A stretch of DNA of 64,000 nt from Rostrohypoxylon terebratum. Lineage: Eukaryota; Ascomycota; Sordariomycetes; Xylariales; Hypoxylaceae. The notes under the pieces are model-generated. The model made no database searches, had not been told where the DNA came from, and worked only from the letters and a program-made list of their open reading frames with translations. Below, piece by piece: positions 53,201 to 64,000 of this stretch (position 1 is its first letter; every line of letters starts with the position of its first letter). The translations under genes and the position numbers were made by a program. The stretch spans positions 1-64,000 of the forward strand of contig MU385892.1 of NCBI GenBank assembly GCA_022497145.1. Direction: 5' to 3'.

Positions 53201-56200
53201 TCCGTGGATATGTTGGCGCTTCCCCCGCACCAGTTTCAAACCGGGAAAGCTTCAAGCTATGAAGTGAAGACATTCGTCAACGAAGAAATTCCTGGCCGAA
53301 AAAAGACATACATATTCCTGTCAAGTAATCAGGAAGAACTTGGATGTACTATTGCGTTGAGAGGAGCCTCTACGAGCATTCTCGCGAAGTTAAAACGCAT
53401 AACCGAGTTCATGGTGTATGTGGTATACAACCTTAAACTTGAAGCTTGCTTGATGCGCGACTCTCACATCCAGCTCCCTGGCAGCGAAGATGTGTCAAGA
53501 GATTCTTCACAACCTACAGAGGGAAGTATGATATCACTTGGCACGAAAACGTCTGCTGTGGATGATGACGGACAGAAATGTATACCTACATCGACTCAAG
53601 AAGAAATGCCTCCAAGCCAAGAGAACCCTGCTTCGGAACAGGTGGTCGAAACGGAGCCAAGTGATACCATATCACGGGATGAATCTTCGCAGCCAGTCCA
53701 GTCCAACAGTCGGGTAGTTTCTCTACATGAATCACATCCCCCATCCATCCAAAACAGTCCCATGCCGGATGATATTCCGATGCCAACCTATTATAGCGAT
53801 ATGGTGGCTAAGTATGAGACTAAGATTCTCTCCGCGTCGCCATCTGTTAAGTTTGCTCAACCGTATCTACTCATGCAAGCTCGAGAGCAGGAAAGAAAAC
53901 TGCTGCATTTGAAACGATTACGGGACCATGATGTAGTCGACGAACGTAATGACGGCGAAAAGTCAAATCCTCAGAAGTTTCAGCTTATCAAGCCGCGAAT
54001 GGTATTAGAAGTTGATCATAAAGCCCCTCGACAAATAATGGAAATTCTTCACGCCGTCCATGACGCCGAGTACGACAAGGCATTATACAACTACCAAACA
54101 CAGACTCGACAATGGGAGAACTACATTCAAAGCAACATTGGCCTATTCGAACCCTACGCACACCAGAATATAGTTGTCCTCCATTCGGTTATTTGCACTG
54201 AAACCAAGATTCCGTGTCTAGAGCCTACTTTGTTCGGTTTCGGTTTCTATGATGAACACGTTGATGGAACCACTCCCATGGCTTCCGACTGCACTTTAGG
54301 TCAATATATTGAGGATCTCTGCTATAGCGCTGACACGAATTGTGCATCTAACGGATGCGATCGCAAGCTATATGAACATCATCGGACGTATGTGCACGGT
54401 GAAGCGCGTCTCACCATTTTCGTTGAGCGGGATACCAGAGGTAGACTTCGCGGCGATGAGAATATCATGATGTGGAGCTACTGCAAAATTTGCGAGCGCG
54501 AAACTAGTGAGAAAGAGATGTCAAAAGAAACCTGGAAGTACTCATTTGGGAAATATCTCGAGTTATACTTTTGGAGTAGAGGTACTCATCTTGCGGAAGA
54601 GGACGATGCTGACAGCTGGAAATGCCCGCATGACCACCATCGAGATCACATAAATTATTTCGGGGTGCAAGATAAGATACTTCGGATTCATTACGACCCA
54701 ATTGACTTGCTAGAGATTATTGTTCCCCGAGCTAGGATTACCTGGAATGTCGAACATGACCTTAACATGAAAAACGAGATTTTTGCTAATACTCAGGAAC
54801 GGTGGACCCGGTTCACCACATCCGTCAAGGCTAGACTTAAGGTTATTAACACCGACAATATCCTCTCGGAAAAGACCGAGGCATGTAAAAGCGAAGTTGA
54901 GCGGTTATCAAAGAAGATACAGGACGATCACACATCGCTTATACGAAAGCTGCAAGAAAAATACATGGCTTCTAAATACTACGAAGTCATTCCCTTCAAT
55001 GTTGTTCTTCGAGAGATGCTGGTCAAGGTAGGCGAATGGGATACAGCGTTCACGAAATTTGAGGCAGACTTTTTACCTTCGGATAAGGATATCCGTAGAC
55101 TGACGATGATCCATCTTCGTAAAATGTTTACCGATGAGTCAAAGGAGTCTAATAACGAGACTGCCGAGAATACTGAAGAAAGTACGCAGACGAGCGTACC
55201 AGATAGTGATTCAAGGCCGGATACCCAGCCATCAGAATCTATATCTGATTCTTCTCCACTTGGCACAATTGAAGAGAAAACTCTGGATGCACCCCCACAA
55301 GAAGAAACTCTAGAGAGAGTCGAACCGTTAGATCTTGCGACGCCGAAGTCACCCGTGTCCGCCGCTTCCATTCCTAATCCGCCGGAGAATCAAGTCACCA
55401 TTGCTCAAGCGTCGCCGCCACTGAATGCAGTTCGGACCCCGGCACGGTCGCCAGAGCTTGCTCCAAGCTCCGTTATCACACCTACACCACCTATATCACT
55501 TGGTGAACAAATTGAACAGATACGCCAGCGACAACAGTCGTTGTCACTTGAAAACGCAGGTACAGCGCCTACATCAGGAAATGAGCAATCCAAGACCGGA
55601 GAACCCCCGAAGATGACCACGGAACGTAGTTCTTCTCGTAGGATGGGAATGAACGTGTCGCCGCCTATGGTTCGCGCCTTATCGCATCCGGTGAACAGTG
55701 TGCCCACTCTGCCTCGGATGCATTCTACGGTGGTCGGAAAGAAGATGTTCAGCGCCAGCGCTAACAAGGACAAGGATAGAGTACCATCGACAGAGACCCC
55801 ACTCGGCCATGAGTTGCGAAAGGCTTCAACAAGTGATTCGACTAAGGGAGAAAAGAAGCTCTTTGGCAATCTTAGGTCTCACCGTAAGGGAAATTCATCC
55901 GCTATCCCACGGTTCGTCGGGAAAAAGGACTCAAGAGTTTCAACTATTCGTAAACATTTTGAGCAACTCAGTCGAGAATTCGAAAAGGAGCGCGAGAAGG
56001 ATCGAGAAAAGCGAAAACAAAAAATGTCGCACTCGAGGCCTTTCCTCCAGAATTCCCCAGCAAAGGCCATAGTCGAAGTCTATGAAGACGTAGATGAAGC
56101 TGTGCAAGAACCAGGACCTGCTGAAGATGAAAATGTTGTTACGGCAGAGCTAGCTGATGCCAAGCTCAGCAGTTCAGCAGCAGGGTCCCTGGCGGACACC

Positions 56201-57825
56201 AAACCTGACCAGGAACGGTCTCAGAACCAACTGTCCCCGAAGGGTGATCTTAACCGTACTGATGAAACCTTGACGGAAGGCGAAACTGATGACCAAACGC
56301 ACACTGCAAGCCTAGGCGCTACGGATGACGAGCAAGGAGAAAGCGACAACGAGAATTCGTTGATTGACGGTACCACACTCGAGGAAATCGCCGAATCGTT
56401 GAATTCCAGCACAGATATCCCAATCGAATTACCCAAGCAAGACAAGAATAACTTCATGAAAGTTCTCACTACGTTCTGGAATGAGCGGTCTGCTAGCCAA
56501 TGGCCTTCGTTAGAATATCCCCTGAATGCGACCGACCACATCTTCTGGGACTCTGATATTATCATTCGAGAAGATGAACCCAGTTCTCTGATCGCGTTTG
56601 CTCTCAGTTCGGAGGATTACAAGGAGAAGCTTCGAACTTTTTATGAAAAGAGCGATAAAAACGAGGCCGCTTCGACCGAGGCGGCGGATGGTGCACGATC
56701 CGAGGTGCCCTCAGATATTGGAGAAAATATCACCGAGAAGCAATTGGAGAATAAACTCGTCCACACAACAAGCTGCCATTACAAGTATCAATTTACCGAA
56801 GGCACAGCGAAAATGTTTGTGAAAATCTTATATGCTGAGCAATTTGATGCCCTTCGACGAAAATGTGGCGTTGCCGAACGTATCGTCGAGTCTTTGTCCC
56901 GTTGTCTGAAATGGGATTCGAAGGGTGGCAAGACAAAGTCGGTCTTCCTGAAAACTCAGGATGACCGACTTGTAATGAAGGTAGGCATTGCGGTCCACAC
57001 ATTCATATGTACAAGCTAATTTTGTATCAGTCTTTATCGCCAGTAGAAACTGCTGCGTTCTTGAAATTTGCGCCAGCGTATTTTAGCTTGATGGCGGAAG
57101 CTCTCTTCCACGACCTACCATCGGTTATCGCTAAGATGTTGGGATTCTTCCAGGTCAGCATCAAGAATCCCGTGACCAACACAGAAATCAAACTTGACCT
57201 ACTCTTGATGGAAAATCTGTTCTATGATCGTGCACCTACTAGGATCTTCGATCTGAAGGGGTCAATGAGGAACCGTAAGATCCAATCGACTGGTGAGCAG
57301 AACGAGGTTCTTCTTGACGAGAACATGGTGGAATATATCTATGAGTCGCCATTGTTCGCTAGGGAACACTCGAAAAAGCTCCTGCGGGTCTCAGTCTGGA
57401 ATGATACTCTTTTCCTAGCTCGCCAAAATGTCATGGACTATTCGCTTATGATTGCCGTCGACGAAGTCAAGAAGGAGCTAGTTGTGGGTATCATCGACTG
57501 CATTCGAACATATACCTGGGACAAGAAACTTGAAAGTTGGATCAAAGACCGCGGCTTCGCAGGCGGTGGCCGCAACAGACCAACGGTAACCAGTCCTAAA
57601 GAGTATAAGTCGAGATTCCGGGAGGCTATGGCAAGGTATGTCAATGAACCAATAGAAATAGTAAGAATACGGTATACTAACCTTAAGTAAAGGTACATTC
57701 TGGAGGCACCTAACTGTTGGCATCAGTTTAACATGCCGATGCTAGGAGGAACTTCAAGAGCACGAGCCGGGGCTCATTCTGGAGCTGGAGATGAAACAAC
57801 GACTGCAGGGGCCGGCGCAACATAA
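50237..57825 (+). CDS. fab1: Phosphatidylinositol-3-phosphate 5-kinase Fab1/PIKfyve
   Basis: Three exons, 50237-56980, 57031-57635 and 57693-57825, give 2493 residues. The N-terminal 430 residues are Ser/Thr-rich and disordered. The FYVE zinc finger at about 438-505 has C450xxC453, RRKHHCR (461-467) and CRTCG, so it should bind PI3P. A Cpn60/TCP-1-like domain occupies about 860-1080 (PRVVIVSFPIEYQ, NVKPSVLSAVSRCLE, GCTIALRGAS). A Cys-rich central region (about 1290-1560) is followed by another long disordered stretch. The PIPK catalytic domain is at about 2130-2470: KGGKTKSVFLKTQDDRLVMK, FDLKGSMRNR, MDYSLMIAVD and IIDCIRTYTWDKKLESW. The ending ARYILQAPNCWHQF-like block (here YILEAPNCWHQF) is reached only through the last splice. 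It makes PI(3,5)P2 on endosomes and vacuoles with Vac14 and Fig4. A uORF overlaps the start. Confidence 0.96.
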
Positions 57826-58615
57826 ACTACATTATGCATTTACGGGAACTCGCTGGGCATTGCATTTTCTGAATGATGTATACTGGGAAGCATTACGGAA
57901 TGAGTTTACGAGGCGTTTGCATGGTATCTTGCAGCATGATGGCGCCAACGGCACAGGCAGGGCAACCTAACTCCTTGATATATGGGTGTGTCAACGAGTC
58001 ACACGAGATGAACGATAGCATCAATTGTTAGGGTAGAAAGGTGAAAACGCACGGTTGGCCTTTGTTTACTTCCTCTTAAGATACCCGTTTAATGACCAAT
58101 AATTTGCTCCTTGAGATGAGTTGATTTTTATTGGTGAAATTTGAATATTCTGGATATGATATCTTCTCGTAAGCTCGTATACAGGCACCTTACTAATAAA
58201 ATACTATGTCGGCCTAAGGCTCGTGCCACTACAACCCTGAAGTTATAGTGACGTAAGAATGCACCATAAGTTGTACCCGAAAATTTGGGATCCATCTGGT
58301 TAGGCGGCAATTACAGCCCTGGAACGCGGTACGGCTGAGCCCCACAGACGCTAAGATCTACTGACTTCCTTGTCCACGGGTACATTTTTAGTTTGCTGTA
58401 CCTTCACCTTCACTTAACCTTAAAATCATTCCGATTTCATCTACATTCATCTACCTAATTTGCGTGAAGACGTCACGATTGTAGAAATGAATCAAACTAA
58501 TCTCACTTTAAGAGCATGTTACGAGATTAACCCATGAGAAATCCTTCAACAATGATAGAATAATGGTGACTGTAACGAGCATAATCAATCATACACCGCC
58601 GCAGCTACTACTATC
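57826..58615. other. Spacer between fab1 and mdm12
   Basis: 790 bp, head to tail. It holds fab1 3' sequence and the mdm12 promoter with its uORF. No gene is seen. Confidence 0.5.
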
Positions 58616-58625
58616 ATGTCGATAG
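58563..58625 (+). promoter_or_regulatory. Overlapping uORF at mdm12 start
   Basis: ATG at 58563 opens a 20-codon frame ending with TAG at 58623-58625, past the mdm12 start at 58616 and out of frame with it. Relevant only if the transcript begins upstream of 58563. Confidence 0.4.
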
Positions 58626-60115
58626 ACCTTAATTGGGAGACGCTGACGGGCGGACCGGACGGCGCGGCACTCGCTGAGCGTATCCGCGATTTTATCCATG
58701 TCAAGTTTCAGTCAGTGCCGCTACCGCGCTTCATCAAGTCCGTCACCGTCCACGACTTCGCGTTCGGCAACATACCACCCAGCGTGGTGCTAAAGGATAT
58801 ATGCGACCCGCTACCAGACTTTTATGAGGAGAATTCGGATGTGTCTGACGACGAAGACGAGGAGGAGGGCGGGGTCGAGGAAAGTAGGAAAGATGATAGA
58901 ACGGAAAATGTTACCGCGGAGGACATATCGGATGCGATTCGAGCGCAAGAGCGCAAAAGGAGGGCAGACCAAATCCGAAGGCTTGAAGGCAGGGGCGGAG
59001 ATGGGCGTAGGGAAAGAGGGAGAAGCGGCACGGGAACCTACAGTTTAGAGGGCACGCATCCGCCGCATATTCATGTTGCTGGATTGAGAAGTGGCCCCGG
59101 GACGCCTGATATCAGTAATCCCTTCTTGGGACTTGGGGGGCCGACACCTGGAGTACCTGGTGGCACTGCAAATATGCACTACTTTCAGTCGAAATTAGCG
59201 ACTCCCTGGTCTGGTGCGCAGACACCATTAGCGGCCGTGGCAGGGGCGCAACACCTAAACGGCTGGCTGGAAATGGGGGGTACGCATCCGCCGCCACCGG
59301 GAAGACACCCACTAAGTCGTAGCCACAGCAGGCATCCGTCGCAAAGCTCGATAACTATGACAGACCCCCCTCCAACACCCTCTCTAACCCCAGGCACATT
59401 AGCGCCTTTACCACACCCGCTAAGGGAGAAACACAGCGTATCTACACTTGCGCCTACATCCGCCGGAGCGTCTCGGCCGCCTACTAGGGATATGTCAGCC
59501 GGCTTCGGACACGCGCCTCAACCCCTAAGCTCATCTCGAACCGCCAACGACACGGCCGTATACAGCTCTAGCTCGGACAGCAACGAAGCGGACGAGGAAG
59601 AGGAACCGAAGAAATTCTACGAGCCGAGAGTCGACGACTTGCAGGCCGTGTTCCGCATCAAGTATGCGGGCGATATCAAACTCATGCTCACAGCAGAGAT
59701 ATTACTCGACTATCCTATGCCCAGCTTTGTGGGTATACCTGTGAAGCTGAATATCACGGGACTTACGTTTGACGGAGTGGGCGTCGTGGCGTATATCAGG
59801 AAGAGAGTACATTTCTGCTTTCTCAGCCCGGAGGACGCGGTTGCGGCCGTGGGACCAGATGAGGAGGACGAGGAAGAGGGCGGGATTGGGGAGGCGGAGA
59901 GGCCGAGCTCTGCTAGTGGCGTGAGGACGCAGCGGAAGGGAAAATTAGGGAGTCTGCTACAGGAGGTCAGGGTCGAGAGCGAGATTGGCCAGAGAGAGGG
60001 GACGAAGCAGAGCTTGAAGAATGTGGGGAAGGTTGAAAGGTTCGTGCTTGAGCAGGTTAGACGCATCTTTGAGGAGGAGTTTGTTTATCCTAGTTTCTGG
60101 ACGTTCTTGGTTTAG
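58616..60115 (+). CDS. mdm12: Mdm12, SMP-domain subunit of the ERMES complex
   Basis: A single exon of 499 residues beginning MSIDLNWETLTGG, the family's usual start. The SMP lipid-binding domain is split: the N-terminal strands (1-75) with VKFQSVPLPRFIKSVTVHDF and PPSVVLKDICDPLPDFYEE, then a disordered, acidic and Pro/Ser-rich insert (about 78-330). The domain then resumes at 335-499 with DDLQAVFRIKYAGDIKLMLTAEILLDYP, GIPVKLNITGLTFDGVGVVAY, VHFCFLSPED and VEQVRRIFEEEFVYPSFW-like ending. A second short acidic insert sits near residue 420. Mdm12 bridges Mmm1 (ER) and Mdm34/Mdm10 (mitochondrial outer membrane) and carries phospholipid between the two organelles. Length and insert pattern agree with filamentous ascomycete orthologues. 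It lies head to tail with fab1. Confidence 0.96.
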   Translation: MSIDLNWETLTGGPDGAALAERIRDFIHVKFQSVPLPRFIKSVTVHDFAFGNIPPSVVLKDICDPLPDFYEENSDVSDDEDEEEGGVEESRKDDRTENVTAEDISDAIRAQERKRRADQIRRLEGRGGDGRRERGRSGTGTYSLEGTHPPHIHVAGLRSGPGTPDISNPFLGLGGPTPGVPGGTANMHYFQSKLATPWSGAQTPLAAVAGAQHLNGWLEMGGTHPPPPGRHPLSRSHSRHPSQSSITMTDPPPTPSLTPGTLAPLPHPLREKHSVSTLAPTSAGASRPPTRDMSAGFGHAPQPLSSSRTANDTAVYSSSSDSNEADEEEEPKKFYEPRVDDLQAVFRIKYAGDIKLMLTAEILLDYPMPSFVGIPVKLNITGLTFDGVGVVAYIRKRVHFCFLSPEDAVAAVGPDEEDEEEGGIGEAERPSSASGVRTQRKGKLGSLLQEVRVESEIGQREGTKQSLKNVGKVERFVLEQVRRIFEEEFVYPSFWTFLV

Positions 60116-60386
60116 GTATGCTGGAATAGCTATGCGATGCATGATTCTCCCTCTGCCTACCTATGCGGCATCGCGATGGTTTATGTAAACCGACTTTGAG
60201 ACATTGGGTTATTATTATTCCTACTGGAAGTTCACGAGATGAGGTGAAGACCATGTGAAAGATCAGCTCAAGCTAATGTACAGTTCTGGCAACTAAAAAC
60301 TAGAGTAGGTACAATTTAGGTGCCATTTAGGAACCATTCAGGTAGGTACATCGCCTAGAAATTATCTCCGGGGCTCCAGGGCTTTC

Positions 60387-61107
60387 CTATTTCGAAGTTT
60401 CGTTCTGAGAGGTAGGCTCTGCGGGCTTCGTCTCAGCTGGGGTGGCTCGCTGAGAAGCCGCCGTATGCGCCTGGCAGAGAGGCCTGTGTCGAGAGGTCCA
60501 ATCCATCTTTTGGCAACTCTTTGAGCAGTAGAAGACCGATTTGCAGGCACCGCAAGCGCTAAGCTTAGCGAGAGGCAAGACCGCGTGGGTAGGACACTAT
60601 CTCACGTGGTTAGCGTGAACTCTGACAACCGATCGTGGTAGTAGGTAGTAGCTGCTAGAAGATAATGGAAAGGATACTCACATCGTAATTTCCGCACATA
60701 ATATTGTTCTTCGACTCACCCCGGAGCCGCACTTCTCGGGCCTCCTCGAATCGTCCCTGAGCTTCCCGCAGCTGCCCCATCATGTCCCGCGTATCCGCTG
60801 TATCGCGGATCAGACCCTCCTTCTCGCGGATCCGTAGGGCCTTAGAAAGAGCCTCGTCTGCTTCGTCAATTCGGCCTGCGCGGAGAAGGGCTGTGCCTAG
60901 TCCGTTGTAGGTGATGCCGGTCTGAACGCAGAGGTCTGGGTTAGAACGGAGCTTCAGGGCCAGGGCTCGCCGGTGCAGCGAGATCGACTCGTCGACGCGG
61001 CCGGCTTCCAAAGCGGCGGAGGCTTGGTTTGAGAGGTCAATCGCATCCATTACAGTGGACAGGTGGTCCAGGCCTGCGAGGCCGACGCCGGCGTGAAGGT
61101 GAAACAC
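60387..61107 (-). CDS. TPR and MYND zinc-finger protein
   Basis: Two exons, 60682-61107 and 60387-60596 (85 bp intron, phase 0), give 211 residues. A later start at 61050 (MDAIDLSNQASAALEAGR) is as likely. Two or three TPR-like helix pairs cover about residues 20-125: AIDLSNQASAALEAGRVDES, TYNGLGTALLRAGRIDEADE and MGQLREAQGRFEEAREVRL. The splice junction falls inside a MYND zinc finger: CGNYDC, ACGACKSVFYCSKSCQKMDW, then HRPLC. The expected eight ligands are present. MYND fingers bind Pro-rich peptides. The pairing with TPRs suggests an adaptor, but no substrate is known. It is convergent with mdm12, with 271 bp between stop codons. There is no SET domain. Confidence 0.83.
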
Positions 61108-62537
61108 CTTGCTGGTTTTGGTTTGAGGGTTGATGTGTGTGTAGGAAGATGTTGGCTTGGGTGGAAAAAAAAGGAAGTTTTGATGGAGGGGAAAGAGTTT
61201 GTGTAGATATAGAAGTGTAGGAAAATGTGAAGGTGCTGTGTGGCTGTTTTGATCTTCCGATTAGACAAACAGCAGGCGCGTCTTGCGCACGCGATAGCAG
61301 AATAAATTATATCATAGGGAGGTGCGATTATGTAGGCTCCTGAATGTTGCAGGAGCCACCTGCTACAGGACGCTGCGATTAGACTCACCTTAGCTCCATT
61401 TACAGTGGGCATAGACCATAAATGCAAACACTCCGCTGCACTATACGCAATCAAGGCTAGTTTTTTACTTTATCCCTCCATACCTATTAATATCTTCAAC
61501 CTAGTCGTCGCTATGGTCTCTAATGTATCCGTGCTTTAGTAAGGTTATTACTAGATCACCCAGCAGGTATTACTATACTCTCGTATTACTAGACACTCAG
61601 CACTTAGGGGGAATCCCATCCGATTACGAAGTATATAAGTCAGTTTTGAACCGTCAGTTTTAAGCTTTAATGAGTAGGTAATTTGAAAGATTATCTTAGA
61701 TAAACCTATACTTCCGTTCTTAGGTAAGCTTTTGGGTTGAGAGCGGTCGAAGTTAGTAAGCATCCATCATTGCAATGATACGAAACTATTGACAATTGCA
61801 TCCGAACTCAAGTCAAGTAGACATCTTTCCCCAACTTGCCTAGCAAGGTTTTCGTTTCCAATTTGTAGATAGGTAGGTAGGTAACTTAGTCTGGAGGTAC
61901 CTGAAGTGTTGTTACCTGGGTCAAGTTTTTTAGGGGCAGGTCTAGTTGTGAAAACTAGGGAAGGTTACAATCGGTTACGCTGCTAGATGGATCCAATGAT
62001 GGTAGGTCTACCTACTCCTCCAGTTACCAGTGAAGGAGCGGCGACAGAAGGTAGGTACGCAGTACAGCGGGAGCTGCTGGAAGCCTAGAACGCCTGCTAC
62101 AGGGCCTACTACTACTGCAGGACTGCAGGTACTAGGTACGAGTACAGATACAACCACTAAAGTGAACCCTAAATTCGAACCTGCTAACCTAATAGCCCGC
62201 TTACTACCATTGCTCTCACACTGCTATAAAGTCTCCGGCTACAAATAAAATCGAGCAAGACTACTATCGATGTATCTTTAGAGATCCATTAGAAGTTAGA
62301 TTAGTAAAAAATGGCAAAGATAAACTAAGTTAAGGGTAGTTAATATATCAATAGCCTTATGAATAGGTGGTTGAAGAATCGGTTTACTTCTTCTGGCGGG
62401 AACATAGAAGGAAATAGTAGTGGATAGAAGTGCGGCATGCATGCAGTCATGTTGGAAACTCTGCATGATTGAAACTTGGTAAATTTTGTATCGTACCGGT
62501 GAATTCTTCCCTTTTCTAATCCATCATTACTATCCAA
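61108..62537. other. 1.4 kb spacer before the D-amino-acid oxidase gene
   Basis: AT-rich. A dense group of AGGTAGGT, CTACCTACT and GGTACTAGGTAC motifs lies at 61866-62145. No gene is seen. Confidence 0.5.
61871..61882 (+). repeat. Tandem AGGT units
   Basis: AGGTAGGTAGGT, the start of a dense run of GGTAGG/CCTACC motifs that continues to about 62145 in this spacer. Confidence 0.6.
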
Positions 62538-63741
62538 TTACAGCTTTGATTCTCCAGCTTGGGCATTATACCATGATGTGTTGGAATCCAAGTGTTCTGT
62601 AACCAGCCGCGCGACGCCATCCGCAACTCCCCAGCTCAGCTCGTAGCCACGGCCGCCCAAGCCGTAAGCATGGATGATTGTCTTTTTCTCATCAACTGTC
62701 TCTTTCTCCAACCTAACACCACCCTTACGAGTTGGTCTTCGCCCAACAATATCCTTCATCACCGTGAACTTACCGTCAGAGCCTAGAATTTGTGGGTAAG
62801 TCGCGGCAAACTTCTGCAACAGAGTCTCGCGCACTTCTAGGGACGGATTTGGGTCCCAATTGTTAGGCTCTTTGGTACCCCCAATGATAGTGCCGCCGTC
62901 GAAATTTCGGGGAATACAGAACGTCCACGATTCGTCCGCATTTTGCCGTGTGACTGTCGCAGAGCACGGATTAGCCACGAGGCATGTCTGACCTGTTCAG
63001 CTATTAGTCTTCAGGGACGTGCCTAACTTTATTTTTAATAGTAGACAACCTACCCCTCGTAATGAACACATTCTCATCACCAAACCCGTTTCCTGACGCA
63101 TTAACCAGCACATCAACAGGCCCCGCCTCAAACCCCCACGCAAAAATCTCTCTCGGATCCCTAACCTCCCTCCGCAACACCTTACCCCCTAAAATCGCAA
63201 ACCGGCGCAATAGAAAAGCGCAGTAAACCATCGGATTCACGCACCAAGTGTCGTACTCACACCCCCACTGCACACCCTCCGGCAGCTCCTCCTTCCCCAG
63301 TACCCGGAACCCCTGCATCCCCAACTCCGTGCTCGCGCGCTCCTCGCTCAACGCACGGTACGCGGGCCCAGGCGCCTCGAGGTACTCGATCCCCTTCATA
63401 AACGTGATCCCGGCCTCCGGGTGCCGCGCTTGCACCGCGCGCATGTGCTCGAACGTCCGCAGGCTCATCGCGTGCTCGCGCTCCTCGGCGGCGTTGGCCG
63501 GCGGGACCAGCCGGTTGTGGGCCCCGCCCCACGGCGACGTGTAGTTGATCTGCGACGAGTCGATCGTTTCGGAGCCCGAGGGGAAGTCCCGCGCTACGAT
63601 TGTGACGGCGTGCCCGCTGCTTTGGAGACGCAGGGCGGAGCTAAGGCCGATTACGCCGGCGCTGTGGGTGGGTTAGGTTGAATTGCGGGAGAAGGGGGTA
63701 GGGGTGGGGGAAGGGTACCCTAGGACTACTATGTGCGGCAT
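62538..63741 (-). CDS. Peroxisomal D-amino-acid oxidase
   Basis: Three exons, 63719-63741 (23 nt), 63054-63661 and 62538-62992, give 361 residues. The tiny first exon encodes MPHIVVLG, and the splice (57 bp intron) completes the FAD dinucleotide fold VVLGAGVIGLSSALRL. INYTSPWGGAHNRLVP follows, then VDVLVNASGNGFGD, SWTFCIPRNFDGGTIIGG with the substrate-binding Arg, and GLGGRGYELSWG at the flavin. The protein ends ESKL, a C-terminal SKL peroxisomal targeting signal. It oxidises D-amino acids to imino acids with release of H2O2 in peroxisomes. D-aspartate oxidase is a close alternative, but the active-site context does not separate the two with confidence. The second intron is 61 bp. Confidence 0.93.
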
Positions 63742-64000
63742 AGTGGAATGCGGAAATGTCTTTGATATAGTAAGTTTCGGTATGAGCTTATATCTTTACA
63801 AGTAGTTAACTCGAAATATCGTTGGAGCAGTTCCGTTATTGAGCACTCGGAGTAAGGCTACGGTGTCTGTCGTCCAGTATAGGTAATAGCTTCCCCAGTT
63901 CGGAAATACCAGCGCACGGATCAAAAAGACAGTCTCGGGAGCGTGAGTGATAGTAACGATTTCTACTACTTTTTGCTAAATGTGATATAAAAGGATAGGA

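Noticed and set aside
55405..55869. Antisense frame within fab1
   Set aside because: Inside the disordered linker of fab1, with no independent start context or motif.
1..64000. CRISPR arrays, bacterial operons, integrated phage, intact transposons with terminal repeats
   Set aside because: No regularly spaced repeats, transposase motifs or terminal inverted repeats with target duplications were seen. The window is eukaryotic chromosomal DNA.

Overview
This window is nuclear DNA of a filamentous ascomycete, most likely a Sordariomycete. The coding regions are split by short introns (roughly 50-130 bp) with GT...AG ends and typical fungal branch sites. The products are fungal orthologues (Sds22, Noc2, Vps28, Bta1, eIF4E, Fab1, Mdm12), and the genes lie monocistronically on both strands with 0.3-3 kb spacers. 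I rebuilt the exon structures by hand from splice sites, reading phase and family motifs. Xylariales-like membership is only a guess. I see no prokaryotic features, CRISPR array, rRNA or intact transposon.

Layout. 0.8-2.5 kb: a BAHD-like acyltransferase (-). 2.5-5.5 kb: a gene-poor block. 5.5-8.9 kb: a Bem46-type alpha/beta hydrolase (-) divergent from sds22 (+). 9.4-10.8 kb: a D-xylose-reductase-type aldo-keto reductase (-). 12.9-15.2 kb: an 11-exon protein kinase-like gene ending in a CaaX box (+). 15.5-16.6 kb: an uncharacterised protein with LPEVV repeats (-). 19.1-20.4 kb: a GH18 chitinase (+). 20.7-24.3 kb: noc2 (-) divergent from vps28 (+). 24.7-25.5 kb: an AlaX-type tRNA editing protein (+). 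27.5-30.1 kb: bta1, betaine lipid synthase (+). 31.0-32.5 kb: an F-box-like protein (+). 33.0-35.4 kb: a DUF726/TMCO4 membrane hydrolase (+). 36.1-36.7 kb: a DUF1857 protein (+). 36.9-39.4 kb: an F-box protein and a 2OG-Fe(II) oxygenase (both -). 40.5-41.4 kb: eIF4E (+). 42.4-45.0 kb: an ACSF3-like acyl-CoA synthetase (-) divergent from a mitochondrial BolA protein (+). 47.1-49.2 kb: a large disordered nuclear protein (-). 50.2-57.8 kb: fab1 (+). 58.6-60.1 kb: mdm12 (+). 60.4-61.1 kb: a TPR-MYND protein (-). 62.5-63.7 kb: a peroxisomal D-amino-acid oxidase (-).

How the genes relate. Most are unrelated housekeeping genes. There is a loose membrane-lipid and endosome theme: Bta1 makes betaine lipid, Fab1 makes PI(3,5)P2, Vps28 is ESCRT-I, Mdm12 is ERMES, and the DUF726 protein is a membrane hydrolase. 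Four of these (vps28, bta1, fab1, mdm12) have a short upstream ORF that starts just before, and overlaps out of frame, the main start codon. Several products carry visible address labels: a C-terminal CVIM prenylation box on the kinase, a C-terminal SKL on the D-amino-acid oxidase, and presequence-like N-termini on the acyl-CoA synthetase, on BolA and, optionally, on the aldo-keto reductase.

The observations I would look at first are: the CaaX-tailed kinase with an altered HFDLDPRN catalytic loop; the aldo-keto reductase with an alternative mitochondrial start and two lost coenzyme-pocket residues; the roughly 180-residue repetitive insertion inside the acyl-CoA synthetase; and the overlapping uORFs. 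Spacers hold many copies of a GGTAGGTACCTACC-like palindromic motif that I did not see in exons.
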